NCBI GenBank assembly: GCA_963837945.1
Contig: CAWIQD010000007.1
Coordinates: 124,001 to 188,000, forward strand
Direction of reading: 5' to 3'
Source of the DNA: CAVUBL01 sp963837945
GTDB taxonomy: Bacteria > Acidobacteriota > Thermoanaerobaculia > Multivoradales > DATKCC01
Length of the DNA: 64,000 nucleotides
The notes under the pieces were generated by a model. That model made no database searches, was not told where the DNA came from, and worked only from the letters and a program-made list of their open reading frames with translations. Shown piece after piece: positions 26,271 through 35,407 of this stretch; positions within the stretch are counted from its first letter, which is position 1, and each line of letters starts with the position of its first letter. A program made the translations under genes and the position numbers.

Positions 26271-26361
26271 GCTCCCCTCCCCGCCCCTCGTCGTCGCTCG
26301 GTTCCGCTGCCCACGGCACCGCGGATCTTACACGGCCGCGCGCGGCCGCCGAGACGAAACC

Positions 26362-26405
26362 CTGACCGAACGCTGACCGACGATCGGCGCGCGAGCCGTT
26401 ACACT
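26362..26405 (+). promoter_or_regulatory. Direct repeat and possible -10 upstream of the desaturase
   Basis: CTGACCGA occurs at 26362-26369 and 26373-26380, an 11-base period that places both on one DNA face, and TACACT (26400-26405) lies 11 bases before the GTG at 26417. The repeat could be an operator or a -35 region. Not matched to a known regulator. Confidence 0.3.
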
Positions 26406-26416
26406 CGGGTCGGGCC

Positions 26417-27505
26417 GTGCCCCTGGAGGTCCCGGCCCGATCCCTCGCCTTCCCCCAACCCACCCACCCGAGAGAGGACGACACCCTGAGCTCCACGACC
26501 GCCTGCGCGACGGCCATCCCGACACCCCGAAACTGGAACGAGATCCTCGCCCCTTACAAGGGCGCGCACCTGGGTCGATCGTTGTGGCAGCTCTCCAGCA
26601 CCGCCGCGCTGTTCGCCTTCAACTGGTGGCTCATGCTGCGCGGCCTGGAGGCCGGGTACTGGATCACCCTGCTGCTCTCGGTGCCCGCCGCCGGGCTCCT
26701 GACCCGTCTCTTCATCATCCAGCACGACTGCGGCCACGGCTGCTTCTTCCGCTCGGCGCGGGCCAACCACGCCGTGGGCTTCGTCCTCGGCGTCCTGACC
26801 CTCACCCCCTACCAGTACTGGCGCCGGACCCACGCCCTTCACCACGCGAGCTCCGGCGACCTCGATCGCCGCGACTTCGGAGAGATCGACACCCTGACGG
26901 TCGCCGAGTACCGAGCCCTCTCGCCCTTGCGGCGCCTGCGCTACCGCCTCTACCGCAACATGTTCGTGCTGCTGGTGCTCGGACCGCTGTACCAGTTCGT
27001 CTTCAAGCACCGGCTGCCTCTCGACGCGCCCCGCGAGTGGAAGCGGGAGTGGTGGAGCATCTTCGCCACCGACCTGGCCCTGGCCGGCGTCCTGGTGGCC
27101 ATGGGGCTGACGATCGGCTTCTCCCGGCTCGCCCTCGTCCACCTGCCGATCGTGGTGGTGAGCGGCGCCTTGGGCGTCTGGCTCTTCTACGTCCAGCACC
27201 AGTTCGAGGACACCTACTGGGAGAACCACCCCGAGTGGGACTTCCACCGCGCCGGGGTCGAGGGGAGCTCGTTTCTCGACCTGCCGGCGGTGCTGCACTG
27301 GTTCTCGGGAAACATCGGTTACCACCACGTCCACCACCTGTCGAGCCGCATCCCGAACTACGCCCTGCGCCGCTGCATGGAGGAGAACCCGGAGCTCCAC
27401 GAAGTGACCCGGCTGACCCTGCGCCAGGGCCTCGCATGCTCCCGGCTCAAGCTCTGGGACGAGCAGAGCCGGCGGATGGTCGGCTTCCGCGACCTCCGGG
27501 CGTGA
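26417..27505 (+). CDS. Membrane fatty acid desaturase
   Basis: 362 residues. Three His boxes bind the di-iron centre: HDCGHGCFF, HALHHASSGD and HHVHHLSSR. Pairs of hydrophobic segments lie before box 1 and between boxes 2 and 3, as in acyl-lipid and omega-6-type desaturases that introduce double bases into membrane lipid acyl chains using oxygen and reduced ferredoxin. The start is uncertain: GTG 26417 opens the frame, but conservation begins near ATAIPTPRNWNEI, and no ATG is available; a purine-rich GAGAGGA precedes a CTG near 26487. It implies an aerobic lifestyle. Confidence 0.87.
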   Translation: MPLEVPARSLAFPQPTHPREDDTLSSTTACATAIPTPRNWNEILAPYKGAHLGRSLWQLSSTAALFAFNWWLMLRGLEAGYWITLLLSVPAAGLLTRLFIIQHDCGHGCFFRSARANHAVGFVLGVLTLTPYQYWRRTHALHHASSGDLDRRDFGEIDTLTVAEYRALSPLRRLRYRLYRNMFVLLVLGPLYQFVFKHRLPLDAPREWKREWWSIFATDLALAGVLVAMGLTIGFSRLALVHLPIVVVSGALGVWLFYVQHQFEDTYWENHPEWDFHRAGVEGSSFLDLPAVLHWFSGNIGYHHVHHLSSRIPNYALRRCMEENPELHEVTRLTLRQGLACSRLKLWDEQSRRMVGFRDLRA

Positions 27506-27761
27506 GGTCTCCGAGGGAGGCCGCCGGCGGGCTCTCGGCGGGCCGCTTGCCTCGGGCGGGCCCGTCGTGACATGATCCGCCTCCTTCCGGTTGCCGGTCC
27601 CTCGGGGCCGCCAGCCGGGGGCACCAGCTCGCGGGCCCCAGAGCCCGGACGGCAGCCTCCCGGCAAGTCTCCCGTTTCCCCGTCACAATTCGGCCGGTAA
27701 CAGCAGGCGGAGCCCGACCGCGTCCGCGGTCCGGCGTTTCGCAGAGAGAAGATCCATCGAC

Positions 27762-29054
27762 ATGAGTTTCCGTGACTTCGACCTCGACGCCGCGCTTCAG
27801 CGCGGCATTGCAGACCTCGGCTTCGACGAGCCGACCCCCATCCAGAAGACCGCCCTGCCTCCGGCGCTCGCGGGCCGGGACGTCCTGGCCTGCGCCATGA
27901 CCGGCAGCGGCAAGACCGCGGCCTTCGCGCTGCCCGTGCTCCAGCGGCTCGGCCGCTCCCCGGGGGCCGGCACCCGCGCCCTGGTTCTCGCCCCGACCCG
28001 CGAGCTGGCCGCCCAGGTGGAAGAGCACCTGGCCGCGCTCGGCCGCCACTCCCGCGTGCGCTCGGCGACCGTCTTCGGCGGCGTCGGAGCGGCGCCCCAG
28101 GAACGCGCCCTGCGCTCCGGCGTCGACGTGGTGGTGGCCACGCCGGGGCGGCTCCTCGACCACATGCGCAGCGGTCACGCGCGCTTCGATCGGCTCGAGA
28201 TCCTGGTCCTCGACGAGGCCGACCGGATGCTCGACATGGGCTTCCTGCCCGACGTCCGGCGCATCCTGGCGGCCCTGCCGCGCAAGCGCCAGACCCTGCT
28301 CTTCTCGGCCACCCTGCCGGCGCCGATCGTGACCCTGGCCCGGGAGATCCTGAGCGACCCGGTGCGGCTCGACGTCGAACGGCCGTCGCAGCCCGCCACC
28401 GGGGTCGAGCAGCAGATCCTGCCGGTGCCCGCGCGCCTGAAGCCGATGCTGTTGCTCGAGATGCTGCGCCGCGGCGAGGTCGAGACGGCGCTCGTCTTCA
28501 CCCGCACCAAGCACCGCGCGAACCGACTGGCGGAGTTCCTGGGCAAGTCCGGCGTCTCCTGCGACCGGATCCACGGCAACCGCAGCCAGCGCCAGCGCGA
28601 GACGGCGCTCGCCGACTTCAAGGCCGGCAAGCTCGACGTCCTGGTGGCCACCGACATCGCGTCGCGCGGCATCGACGTCGAGGCGCTGCCCCACGTCATC
28701 AACTTCGACGTCCCGGCCCAGCCGGAGGACTACGTGCACCGGGTGGGCCGCACGGCCCGGGCGAGCGCCACCGGCGACGCCCTGACCTTCGCCGCGCCCG
28801 AGGAGCAGCGGGAGCTGGCGGCGATCGAACGTGCCGTCGGCCGCAAGATCCCCCGCCGCCGGCTCGAGGGCTTCGACTACGACGCCCAGCCCGCGGGCCG
28901 CTTCGAGGTCCCGGTGGCGGAGCGCATCGCGGCGATCCGCGCCCGCAAGGCCGAGGACCGGGCCCGCGCCCGCGCCAAGGCCGAGCGCTCGGCCGCGGCA
29001 GGGAATCGGGGCGCCGCGGCCAGGCCCCGCCAAGCGCGCCGCCAGGGCCGCTAG
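27762..29054 (+). CDS. DEAD-box ATP-dependent RNA helicase, RhlE-like
   Basis: 430 residues. All motifs are in order: Q motif FDEPTPIQKTAL, Walker A AMTGSGKT, PTRELA, TPGRL, DEAD, SAT, then the second RecA domain with RGIDVE and HRVGRTARA. A basic Arg/Ala-rich tail of about 45 residues (ARAKAERSAA to QARRQGR) follows, as in RhlE-type enzymes where it binds RNA. The role is unwinding RNA in ribosome assembly or decay. ATG 27762 is preceded by AGAGAGAAG. The 256-base upstream gap holds no ORF; cold-inducible helicases often have long leaders, but no structure was identified. Confidence 0.9.
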   Translation: MSFRDFDLDAALQRGIADLGFDEPTPIQKTALPPALAGRDVLACAMTGSGKTAAFALPVLQRLGRSPGAGTRALVLAPTRELAAQVEEHLAALGRHSRVRSATVFGGVGAAPQERALRSGVDVVVATPGRLLDHMRSGHARFDRLEILVLDEADRMLDMGFLPDVRRILAALPRKRQTLLFSATLPAPIVTLAREILSDPVRLDVERPSQPATGVEQQILPVPARLKPMLLLEMLRRGEVETALVFTRTKHRANRLAEFLGKSGVSCDRIHGNRSQRQRETALADFKAGKLDVLVATDIASRGIDVEALPHVINFDVPAQPEDYVHRVGRTARASATGDALTFAAPEEQRELAAIERAVGRKIPRRRLEGFDYDAQPAGRFEVPVAERIAAIRARKAEDRARARAKAERSAAAGNRGAAARPRQARRQGR

Positions 29055-29132
29055 CTAACCGAGACGGCAGGCGGGGGCTCCGAGCCCCGTGGTGACCGCG
29101 GCGCGGCGATCTTGTACGCTCGCGGCGCTCTC

Positions 29133-30605
29133 ATGAGTCCTGGAGACCGCCCAACCCCGCCGGGGCCCGAGCCCGCCCGGCCGTCCGCCCGCTCCGCGGG
29201 CTACGCCGGCCGCCTGCTGCGCTCGTCGAGCGCCGCCACCCTCTCCCAGGTCTGGCGCTTCGGCGTCACCTTCGGCACGCACGTCGTCCTGCGCCGCCTT
29301 CTGCCGCCGGCGGACTGGGGGGTCTGGAACTGGTCGGAGAGCTTCCTCTTCCTGCTCCTCGCCCAGGTGCGGGACCTGGGGCTCCCGGCGCACGTCGTGC
29401 GCGACGAGAGCCGCCCCTACGGCAACTTCTTGGCGGTCGAGCTGGGCTGGGGCACGCTCCTCGCTCTCGGGATCGCCTTCGCCGGGCCGCTGGTCTCGCT
29501 GGCCTACGCCGAGCCGGGACCGGAGGTCGTCGGCGTCGTGCGGGCGCTCTGCCTCTTCCTGATCCTCGAGGGTCTGGCCAAGGTACCGCTCATCTACTTC
29601 GAGGCCGAGCTCCTGATCGAGCGCGCTCTGCTGCCGGAGGTGGCGCGGAACCTGTGCTTCGCGGTGCTCTCGATCGTCCTGGCGCTCGACGGCTTCGGCG
29701 TCTGGAGCCTGGTCGTCGCCCACGTCACCGCCACCGGCGTGTTCGCGGCCCTGCTCTGGATCCGCGCCCTGCCCGGGATGCCACTCCACTGGGTGCGCGG
29801 TGGCACCTGGCCCCTGGTGCGGGCGAGCCTGCCGCTGATGGTGATGGCCTTCCTGCTCCTGGCCCTCGACTGGGTCGACGTCCAGGTGCTGTCGGTGCGC
29901 TTCACCGACTCGGCGCTGATCGGCCGCTACGGCGGCGTGCTCTTCCTCGCCCTGTTGATGCCCCGGGTGCTCGAGCTGCCGGTGCGCCGCGCCCTCTACC
30001 CCGCGTTCGTCGCGGTGCGGAACGAAGCCGCGCGCTTCTTCGAAACCTACCGGCTGGCGACGATCCTGCTGATGGCGGTGCAGGTGCCGTTCGCCCTCTT
30101 CCTCTTCCTCAACGCGCGGACCCTCCTGACGCTCCTGTGGGGCGCCGAGTACGCCCCGGCCGCGCCCCTGCTCCGGATCCTCTGCTTCATCCCGCTGATC
30201 CAGCCCTTCGCCCGCTGCGCCGAGGACGTGATCCTCGCCCGCCACGAGGAGCGTCTCCTGATCCGCGCCTCGCTCCTGTCGCTCGTCTCGCTGGTCGCCG
30301 TCGGCTTGTGGCTCACCGGGCCGCTGGGACCGGCAGGCATGGCCTGGGCCAAGGTCCTGCCGCTCGGCGTGGTCCCGATCACCTGGGCCGTCTACCGGGT
30401 CGACCCCGCGGGCTTCCGGCGCCTGGCTGGCGACCTCGCGCTGCTCTACGCCCTGCCCGTGCCGCTCTTCGCGCTGGCCGCCTGGGTGGGAGCCGGACAC
30501 CCGTACCTGCGCCTCGGGCTCTCGCTCGCGGCCGGGTTGGCGAGCGCCGGGCTCTACCTCTGGCGTTGGGGCGCAGGCTTCCGCCGTTTCTTCGCGCCGG
30601 CCTGA
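29133..30605 (+). CDS. Polysaccharide flippase, Wzx/MATE-like
   Basis: 490 residues with about twelve to fourteen hydrophobic segments and few charges, the MOP-superfamily layout. The start RLLRSSSAATLSQVWRFGVTF and the segment VLRRLLPPADWGVWNW match oligosaccharide flippases that move undecaprenyl-linked repeat units to the outer face of the inner membrane. ATG 29133; a TACGCT -10-like hexamer is 12 bases upstream (29115-29120). Located at the border of the glycosyltransferase island. No polymerase of the Wzy type was recognised next to it. Confidence 0.82.
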   Translation: MSPGDRPTPPGPEPARPSARSAGYAGRLLRSSSAATLSQVWRFGVTFGTHVVLRRLLPPADWGVWNWSESFLFLLLAQVRDLGLPAHVVRDESRPYGNFLAVELGWGTLLALGIAFAGPLVSLAYAEPGPEVVGVVRALCLFLILEGLAKVPLIYFEAELLIERALLPEVARNLCFAVLSIVLALDGFGVWSLVVAHVTATGVFAALLWIRALPGMPLHWVRGGTWPLVRASLPLMVMAFLLLALDWVDVQVLSVRFTDSALIGRYGGVLFLALLMPRVLELPVRRALYPAFVAVRNEAARFFETYRLATILLMAVQVPFALFLFLNARTLLTLLWGAEYAPAAPLLRILCFIPLIQPFARCAEDVILARHEERLLIRASLLSLVSLVAVGLWLTGPLGPAGMAWAKVLPLGVVPITWAVYRVDPAGFRRLAGDLALLYALPVPLFALAAWVGAGHPYLRLGLSLAAGLASAGLYLWRWGAGFRRFFAPA

Positions 30606-30633
30606 GGGCGCCGGTGGGCGCCGGTGGGCGCTC
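30604..30633. repeat. Short tandem repeat between convergent genes
   Basis: A ten-base unit GCGCCGGTGG is repeated about 2.4 times in the 26 bases that separate the flippase stop (30605) from the methyltransferase stop (30632). Confidence 0.4.
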
Positions 30634-31609
30634 AGTACCTGGCGATCAGGGGCGGCAGCTTCGGGGGGAGCTTGCGCCGCAGGGCCTCTTTGGCGCGCTT
30701 CACCGGCAGGTAGGCGCGGTTGGCCCCCGGATGGGCGTCGAACCACCGGTCGGCCGCGCGGGCGAGGCGCGCGCGGGCGCCCTCGCCCGGTCCCGGGGAG
30801 AGCTCGCCGGCGGCGGCCTCGGTGTCGCCGGCTCCGGAGCGCTCCCGGAAGCTCTCCCAGCTCTCCCGGTACTGGCCGAGCTGGGGGGTGGCGTCGCCGG
30901 TCGACTCGGGCGTCCGGGTGGCGACCGCGAAGACCGCCGTCTGGAGACCTCCGTAGCGCCCGAAGCTCAGGTGGTCGAGAGACCCGGGCGTGTAGCGGTA
31001 CACCTTCCAGGGGCCGGTGTGGAGGCGGCCGCGCTGCCAGTACGGCGAGTAGACACACAGGTACTCGTACTCGAGCCGGTAGCGGTTCGCCTGGTAGAAG
31101 TCGGCGAACAGCGTGGGCGAGATCATGTAGAAGCCGAGGTCGATGTGGTTGTTCGAGGGAACCGCCGCGTGGACGATCCGGCCGCCGGGAGCGAGGAAGC
31201 GGTGAAGGTTCTCGAGCACCTGCGGGAGGTCGAAGATCTGGAGGATGGTGCCGGGGTCGAGGACGGCGTCGAAGCGGCCGGCGAGCGCCTCCGGGATCGG
31301 CTGGTTGAGGTCGACGATGTGCTCGGCCCCCTCCCAGTCCGAGATGTCGCAGGATTCCACCCGGGAAAAGCCGAGCTGGCGGAAGAAGGAGACGTCCGAG
31401 AGGCAGCCCTGGCGGGCGAGGCGCGGGTCGTGGGAGAGCTCCAGCCGCTCGACCGGCGCGAGCGCGACGCCGTGGCTCCGCGCCCAGCCCTCGAGGTCGG
31501 CCTGCGTGAAGTAGACCGACGAGCGCCCGAGCTGGAGCAGGGTGCCCGCGAACGGCCGGCGCCTGGCCTCCTCGAGCAGCAGCCGCGCCGTGCCCCGCGG
31601 GATGCCCAT
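30632..31609 (-). CDS. Class I SAM-dependent methyltransferase-like protein
   Basis: 325 residues. The central part shows a degenerate SAM fold: LGFSRVESCDISDWEGAE (acidic end of strand 2), FDAVLDPGTILQIFDLPQ (motif near strand 4) and LAPGGRIVHAAVPSN (post-strand 4 loop). No classical GxGxG is visible; the equivalent of motif I is shortened. The C-terminal 90 residues are basic and low complexity. It precedes PIG-L and GT4 genes on the same strand or follows them in transcription (stop after 31624), suggesting methylation of a sugar or its carrier, but the acceptor is unknown. Confidence 0.65.
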   Translation of the reverse strand: MGIPRGTARLLLEEARRRPFAGTLLQLGRSSVYFTQADLEGWARSHGVALAPVERLELSHDPRLARQGCLSDVSFFRQLGFSRVESCDISDWEGAEHIVDLNQPIPEALAGRFDAVLDPGTILQIFDLPQVLENLHRFLAPGGRIVHAAVPSNNHIDLGFYMISPTLFADFYQANRYRLEYEYLCVYSPYWQRGRLHTGPWKVYRYTPGSLDHLSFGRYGGLQTAVFAVATRTPESTGDATPQLGQYRESWESFRERSGAGDTEAAAGELSPGPGEGARARLARAADRWFDAHPGANRAYLPVKRAKEALRRKLPPKLPPLIARY

Positions 31610-31623
31610 CTAGGCCTCCCCCC

Positions 31624-32460
31624 TCATCGCGCGTACTCCCACCACCAGAGCCGCTCGCCCCCCGCGCGGTGGTGGCGGCGCAGCTTCCAGACCAGGCGCC
31701 GGCGGCCGCCGAAGAGTGGCTTGATCTGGGAGCGGTAGGCGGCGACCGCCTCGATCTTGGCCGCGACCGCCTCCTGCGACGCCGGGACGATCTCGCTCGT
31801 CCAGCCGACACCCCGGACCACCCGGCGCACCGCCTTGCGGCTACGCGAGTAAGGGTACTCCTCGTAGTAGAGGAGGTCCGAGCCGAAGCGCTGTTCCGCC
31901 GCCGCCCGGGCGATGCGGTGGTCGACGTGGCCGCCGACCCCCAGCGGCACCACCAGCTCCCGGTGCTCGGGCAGGCCGGCCATGCGCTCGGCGACCGCGA
32001 GGATGGTCGGCCGGTCCGAGGGCCGGATCGGGCCGAAGAGATCGTCGAAACCGCCGTAGAGGGGCTCGCCCGTCGCGCGGTCGCGCCGGTAGATGCACTC
32101 GAGCAGGTCCCAGTGGAGGACGTCGGCGCCGACCCGGGCGCAGGCCGCCAGGTCCTCCTGCCGCCGCCGCGCCACGACGCCCTCGGCCGCCTCGCCCGAG
32201 CGCCCCGGCCGGTCGAGCCGCCACGCCCGGTGGAGGGTCCGGGCGAGCTTCGAGAGCTCGCCCGCCGGCTCGTCGCCGGCGCCGATCGTCACCACCAGGA
32301 CCGCCTTGCCGGCCGCCGTCCGGGCCTGGATCTGCGCGCCGCAGGAGAGGATCGCGTCGTCCAGGTGCGGCGAGAGGTAGACGGCGTCGTAGAGGGCCCG
32401 GAGAGGCAGCCCCGCGCCGTGGTCCGCCGTCGCGCCGGCCGTCGTCGGCTCGCTGCTCAT
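31624..32460 (-). CDS. PIG-L family N-deacetylase
   Basis: 278 residues. The zinc motif PHLDDAILSCG near residue 33 (PHxDD) and the later GGHVDHRIARAA (HxxH) are complete. Family members remove acetyl from N-acetylglucosamine in GPI precursors, mycothiol, bacillithiol or surface glycans. Here the ATG overlaps the preceding glycosyltransferase stop (GT4 ends 32457), so a glycan precursor is the likely substrate. No membrane segment. Followed after 14 bases by the methyltransferase-like gene. Confidence 0.84.
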   Translation of the reverse strand: MSSEPTTAGATADHGAGLPLRALYDAVYLSPHLDDAILSCGAQIQARTAAGKAVLVVTIGAGDEPAGELSKLARTLHRAWRLDRPGRSGEAAEGVVARRRQEDLAACARVGADVLHWDLLECIYRRDRATGEPLYGGFDDLFGPIRPSDRPTILAVAERMAGLPEHRELVVPLGVGGHVDHRIARAAAEQRFGSDLLYYEEYPYSRSRKAVRRVVRGVGWTSEIVPASQEAVAAKIEAVAAYRSQIKPLFGGRRRLVWKLRRHHRAGGERLWWWEYAR

Positions 32461-33737
32461 CGTCTTGCCACCCCGACCGGCCTCCCCGGCGCCGGGACCT
32501 CGCCCGCTCGGGGCTCGAGGATTCCGCGCTCGTCCAGGATCCGGCGGACGGCCCGGCGGTAGCCGGCGGCGAAGCGCTCCCGGGTGTGGTGCTCGCGGGC
32601 CTGGCGCCAGCTCGCGCGGGCCATCGCCTCGAGCTCGGCGGCGGGCCGCGCGGCGAGCTCCTGGACCGCGCGCCGGATCGCTTCGACCGACGACTCCTCG
32701 AGGATGCGGCCGAACGAGGGCTCGACGTCGACGCTCGCCTCGTAGCTCAGGACCGGCACCAGGCCGGCGTGCATGCAGGTGATGGCGCTCGCGCCTCCGC
32801 CCTCGGAGCAGGACGGGTAGACGAGGCCGAGCGAGGCCGCGGAGATCGTCCGGAAGGCCGGTCCGGCGACGTCCACCCACCCGGCCGTGTCGATGTTCGG
32901 GGTGTCGTAGAGCTCGCGCCAGAAGGCGAGCTCGAAGGGCCGCTCCCGCGCGATCGGCCCGCAGACCGTCAGGTGGAAGTCGGGCAGCCCGGCGAAGGCC
33001 TCGAGCACCAGGTCGAGGCCTTTGTGGACGAGCCCGTCGCTGCCGAACCAGAGGAACCGCCGGCGGCAGGCGTCGAAATCCTTGCCCTCGGGGGAGGGGT
33101 AGAGGTAGGGGCTCGAGACCGGCAGCCGGACGATCGGCTTGCCGGCGAAGGCGTAGGTGCCGGCGGTGAACCCGTTGCCCAGGAGCACGATCGCGTCGGC
33201 GTGCTCGGCCGCCCGGTTCTCTTCGAGCAGGCGGTGGGGTGGCAGCGCGATTCCGCGGCGCGCGGCGAGCTCGGCCAGGCGCCGCCGCTGCGCCGCGTTG
33301 TGGAACGTCCAGTGGGCGGTCTCGGCGTGCAGGATCTTGAGACACCCCGGGCCCAGCCGTGGCGCCAGCCGCTCCATCGCGAGCCGCGGGTCGATGAGCA
33401 CCGCGTAGTCGTGGGCCGGCTCGAAGCGGGTGTTCGTCCAGTGGATCGCGTCGACCGTGTAGCCCATCTCGACGAAGGCCCGGGCCATCTCGCGCGACTC
33501 CCAGTCGTGCGTGTGATCGTGGGACACCGGGGCGCCCTCGGGCAGGCAGAAAGGGTCCAGGATGTAGGAGAAGAGCACCCGCCCGCGGCTCTCCCCCGGG
33601 GGCTCGAGCGTCACCACCCGCTCCCCCACCCGGCGCGCACGCCGGACGAGCTTGCGGCCCACGCGCTCGACCTCGCCGCGCAGCACGGCGGGCCGGAGCA
33701 GCCGCAGCCGGCGCCGGGTGGACGGCGAGAGCCCCAT
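32457..33737 (-). CDS. GT4-type glycosyltransferase
   Basis: 426 residues from ATG 33737, which has GAGGGGAGGAA upstream. The N-terminal 45 residues are basic; the C-terminal GT-B half shows FLWFGSDGLVHKGLDLVLEAF and PSCSEGGGASAITCMHAG, the latter holding the E-x7-type nucleotide-sugar site in a variant form. GT4 enzymes transfer hexoses from NDP-sugars with retention in the cytoplasm. The stop overlaps the PIG-L start by four bases (ATGA), so the two steps (transfer, deacetylation) are likely coupled. A MITE-like repeat lies directly upstream of its ribosome binding site. Confidence 0.78.
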   Translation of the reverse strand: MGLSPSTRRRLRLLRPAVLRGEVERVGRKLVRRARRVGERVVTLEPPGESRGRVLFSYILDPFCLPEGAPVSHDHTHDWESREMARAFVEMGYTVDAIHWTNTRFEPAHDYAVLIDPRLAMERLAPRLGPGCLKILHAETAHWTFHNAAQRRRLAELAARRGIALPPHRLLEENRAAEHADAIVLLGNGFTAGTYAFAGKPIVRLPVSSPYLYPSPEGKDFDACRRRFLWFGSDGLVHKGLDLVLEAFAGLPDFHLTVCGPIARERPFELAFWRELYDTPNIDTAGWVDVAGPAFRTISAASLGLVYPSCSEGGGASAITCMHAGLVPVLSYEASVDVEPSFGRILEESSVEAIRRAVQELAARPAAELEAMARASWRQAREHHTRERFAAGYRRAVRRILDERGILEPRAGEVPAPGRPVGVARR

Positions 33738-33752
33738 GGTCCGATTCCTCCC

Positions 33753-33920
33753 CTCAGAGCTTGTGAATGAATCTCCGCCCGTCGCGAGGGCGTTCCCGGG
33801 CGCCGCTCGCAAGGCGCGCCGACGCAGGCGTAGCGGGGCCTACGTCGAGGAGGCGTAACGCCGCGAGCGGTGATTCGGGGGCGTCCGGAGCAGGTCGGCG
33901 ACTCATTCACAAGCTCTCAG
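33753..33920 (-). repeat. MITE-like inverted-repeat element R1, copy 1
   Basis: 168 bases bounded by a perfect 15-base inverted repeat (AGAGCTTGTGAATGA and its complement). Read on the minus strand it begins CTGAGAGCTTGTGAA and ends TTCACAAGCTCTGAG, so CTGAG stands as a direct repeat at both ends. The interior matches copy 2 (43267-43460) at roughly four of five positions, including CTACGCCTGCGTCGGCGCGC. It lies between a sulfatase-like gene and a GT4 gene, and the first gene's TGA stop (33917-33919) is inside the CTGAG end. No coding capacity; a non-autonomous element is likely. Confidence 0.8.
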
Positions 33921-35371
33921 TTCACGTAGCCCAGGGCCTTCAAGGCCTTCCGGGTCTGCTCGCTCTGATCCTCGATGAAGGTCCGGCCCCGGCGGATCCA
34001 GTCGGTCCCCTTCATCCAGGCGAAGAGCGCGTCGTGGAGCCGGCGTGCCTGTTGCCGGTCGGTCTCCTTCGAGTCCTCCGTGTCGAGCGGGTCCCGGCGC
34101 TGGTCGTAGAGCTCGAAGAGCGGGTCCCGCCCCTCGAACGCCGGATGGTAGACCAGCTTCCAGCGCTCGTCCTCGACCGCCCGGAAGTGGGTGGTCGGCG
34201 TGCCGCCGCCGGCCTCGAGATAGGCATAGCGGAACGCGTCGTCGGGCGGCTCCTGGCCGCGCAGGAAGGGCAGGAGGCTGTGCCCTTCGAGCCCCTCGAC
34301 CTCGGTCCCGGGCGCCGCCAGGTCGCGCAGCGTCGGGTACAGGTCGACGAGCTCGACCGGCCGCTCGACCCGCTCGCCCGCCGGCACCCGGCCCGGGGCC
34401 CAGACGACCAGCGGCACGTGGCTGCAGGGACTGTACGGAAGCCGCCCGTGCTCGAAGTAGTAGTCGTGCTCGCCCAGGCTCTCGCCGTGGTCGGAGGTGA
34501 AGACGACGAGCGCGTCGTCGAGCATCCCCAGCTCGCGCGCCCGCTCGAGGACGCGGTGGATCGCCCGGTCGGCGACCAGGGCGTTGGCGTCGTACTGGGC
34601 GACGTAGTACTCGAGCTCGCGGTGGTCGCCGAGCGCCTGCGCCGGCGGGTTGACCAGCGGGACCGGCCCCTCGTGGCCCGGCGGCGCGTGGTACCAGGCG
34701 TCGCCGAGGAACGGGTTCTCGTAGCCGTCGGGCAGGACGTAGGGCGCGTGGGGATCGGAGTAGTGGAGCCAGACGAACAGGTGCGCGTCGTCCTTGTGGC
34801 GCTCGAGCAGCGGCAGGGCGAGCTCGTTGACCCGCGGGGCGTTGATCGTCTTGCGGTAGACCTGAGGGTCGCCCGACATGCCGCCCGCGGTGTGCCAGGT
34901 CTCCTCGAACTCGTCGAAGCCCCGGTTCCAGCCGAGCTCGGCGCTCAGCACGGCGTTCGACACCACCGCGGCCGTCGTCCACCCCGCCCGGTGGAGGAGC
35001 TCGGGAAGCATCAGGTAGCCGTCGGGGACGTGGATCGCCGCGTCGTGGGTCAGGCCGGTGGTCTGCGGGTACTGGCCGGTGAACATCACCGTGAACGACG
35101 GCCCGGTCTTCGGCCACTGGGTGACCGCGTGCTCGAAGAGCAGGCCCTGGGAGGCCAGCTGCTCGAGCCCCGGAGTGGTCTTGCGAGGGTATCCGTAGGC
35201 GCTCGTGTGGTCGGCGCGCAGCGTGTCGACGGTGATCAGGAAGATGCGGCGCGGGGGCGCCTCGGGGCCGCTTGCCGCACAGCCTCCAAGGAGGGTCGCC
35301 GCGACCAGCGCGATCGTCGAAGTCCTCCGTTGCCAAAGAGATAGGAGACTCGAGGCCGGTCCGCGCGACAT
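33917..35371 (-). CDS. Sulfatase-like alkaline phosphatase superfamily lipoprotein, Thr-type
   Basis: 484 residues. A signal peptide ends in TLLGGC (lipobox, Cys31). The catalytic core starts IFLITVDTLRADHTSAYG with metal Asp49. KTGPSFTVMFTGQYP aligns to the sulfatase nucleophile signature with Thr89 in the Cys/Ser place, so a formylglycine sulfatase is unlikely. LHYSDPHAPY and FTSDHGESLGEHDYYFEHG give further metal ligands. The protein ends KALKALGYVN. It is divergent from the GT-C gene at 35408 with only 36 bases between, suggesting shared control. The stop codon is supplied by the R1 repeat. Likely an outer-membrane or periplasmic phosphohydrolase or phosphotransferase (inference). Confidence 0.8.
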   Translation of the reverse strand: MSRGPASSLLSLWQRRTSTIALVAATLLGGCAASGPEAPPRRIFLITVDTLRADHTSAYGYPRKTTPGLEQLASQGLLFEHAVTQWPKTGPSFTVMFTGQYPQTTGLTHDAAIHVPDGYLMLPELLHRAGWTTAAVVSNAVLSAELGWNRGFDEFEETWHTAGGMSGDPQVYRKTINAPRVNELALPLLERHKDDAHLFVWLHYSDPHAPYVLPDGYENPFLGDAWYHAPPGHEGPVPLVNPPAQALGDHRELEYYVAQYDANALVADRAIHRVLERARELGMLDDALVVFTSDHGESLGEHDYYFEHGRLPYSPCSHVPLVVWAPGRVPAGERVERPVELVDLYPTLRDLAAPGTEVEGLEGHSLLPFLRGQEPPDDAFRYAYLEAGGGTPTTHFRAVEDERWKLVYHPAFEGRDPLFELYDQRRDPLDTEDSKETDRQQARRLHDALFAWMKGTDWIRRGRTFIEDQSEQTRKALKALGYVN

Positions 35372-35390
35372 CCGCGAAACCCTATCACCG

Positions 35391-35399
35391 TGCTAGCAT
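35391..35399 (+). promoter_or_regulatory. Extended -10 element close to the start codon of the GT-C gene
   Basis: TGCTAGCAT fits TGnTAnnnT and ends eight bases before the ATG at 35408, so transcription would start at or next to the start codon (leaderless mRNA). Confidence 0.4.
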
Positions 35400-35407
35400 C
35401 GCCGTCC

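Noticed and set aside
33753..33920. R1 as a small protein gene (Arg-rich frames ending in FVNEL- or FSQAL-like tails)
   Set aside because: Frames across both copies are Arg/Ala-rich and start or end in the inverted repeats, which indicates read-through of a repeat, not a gene.
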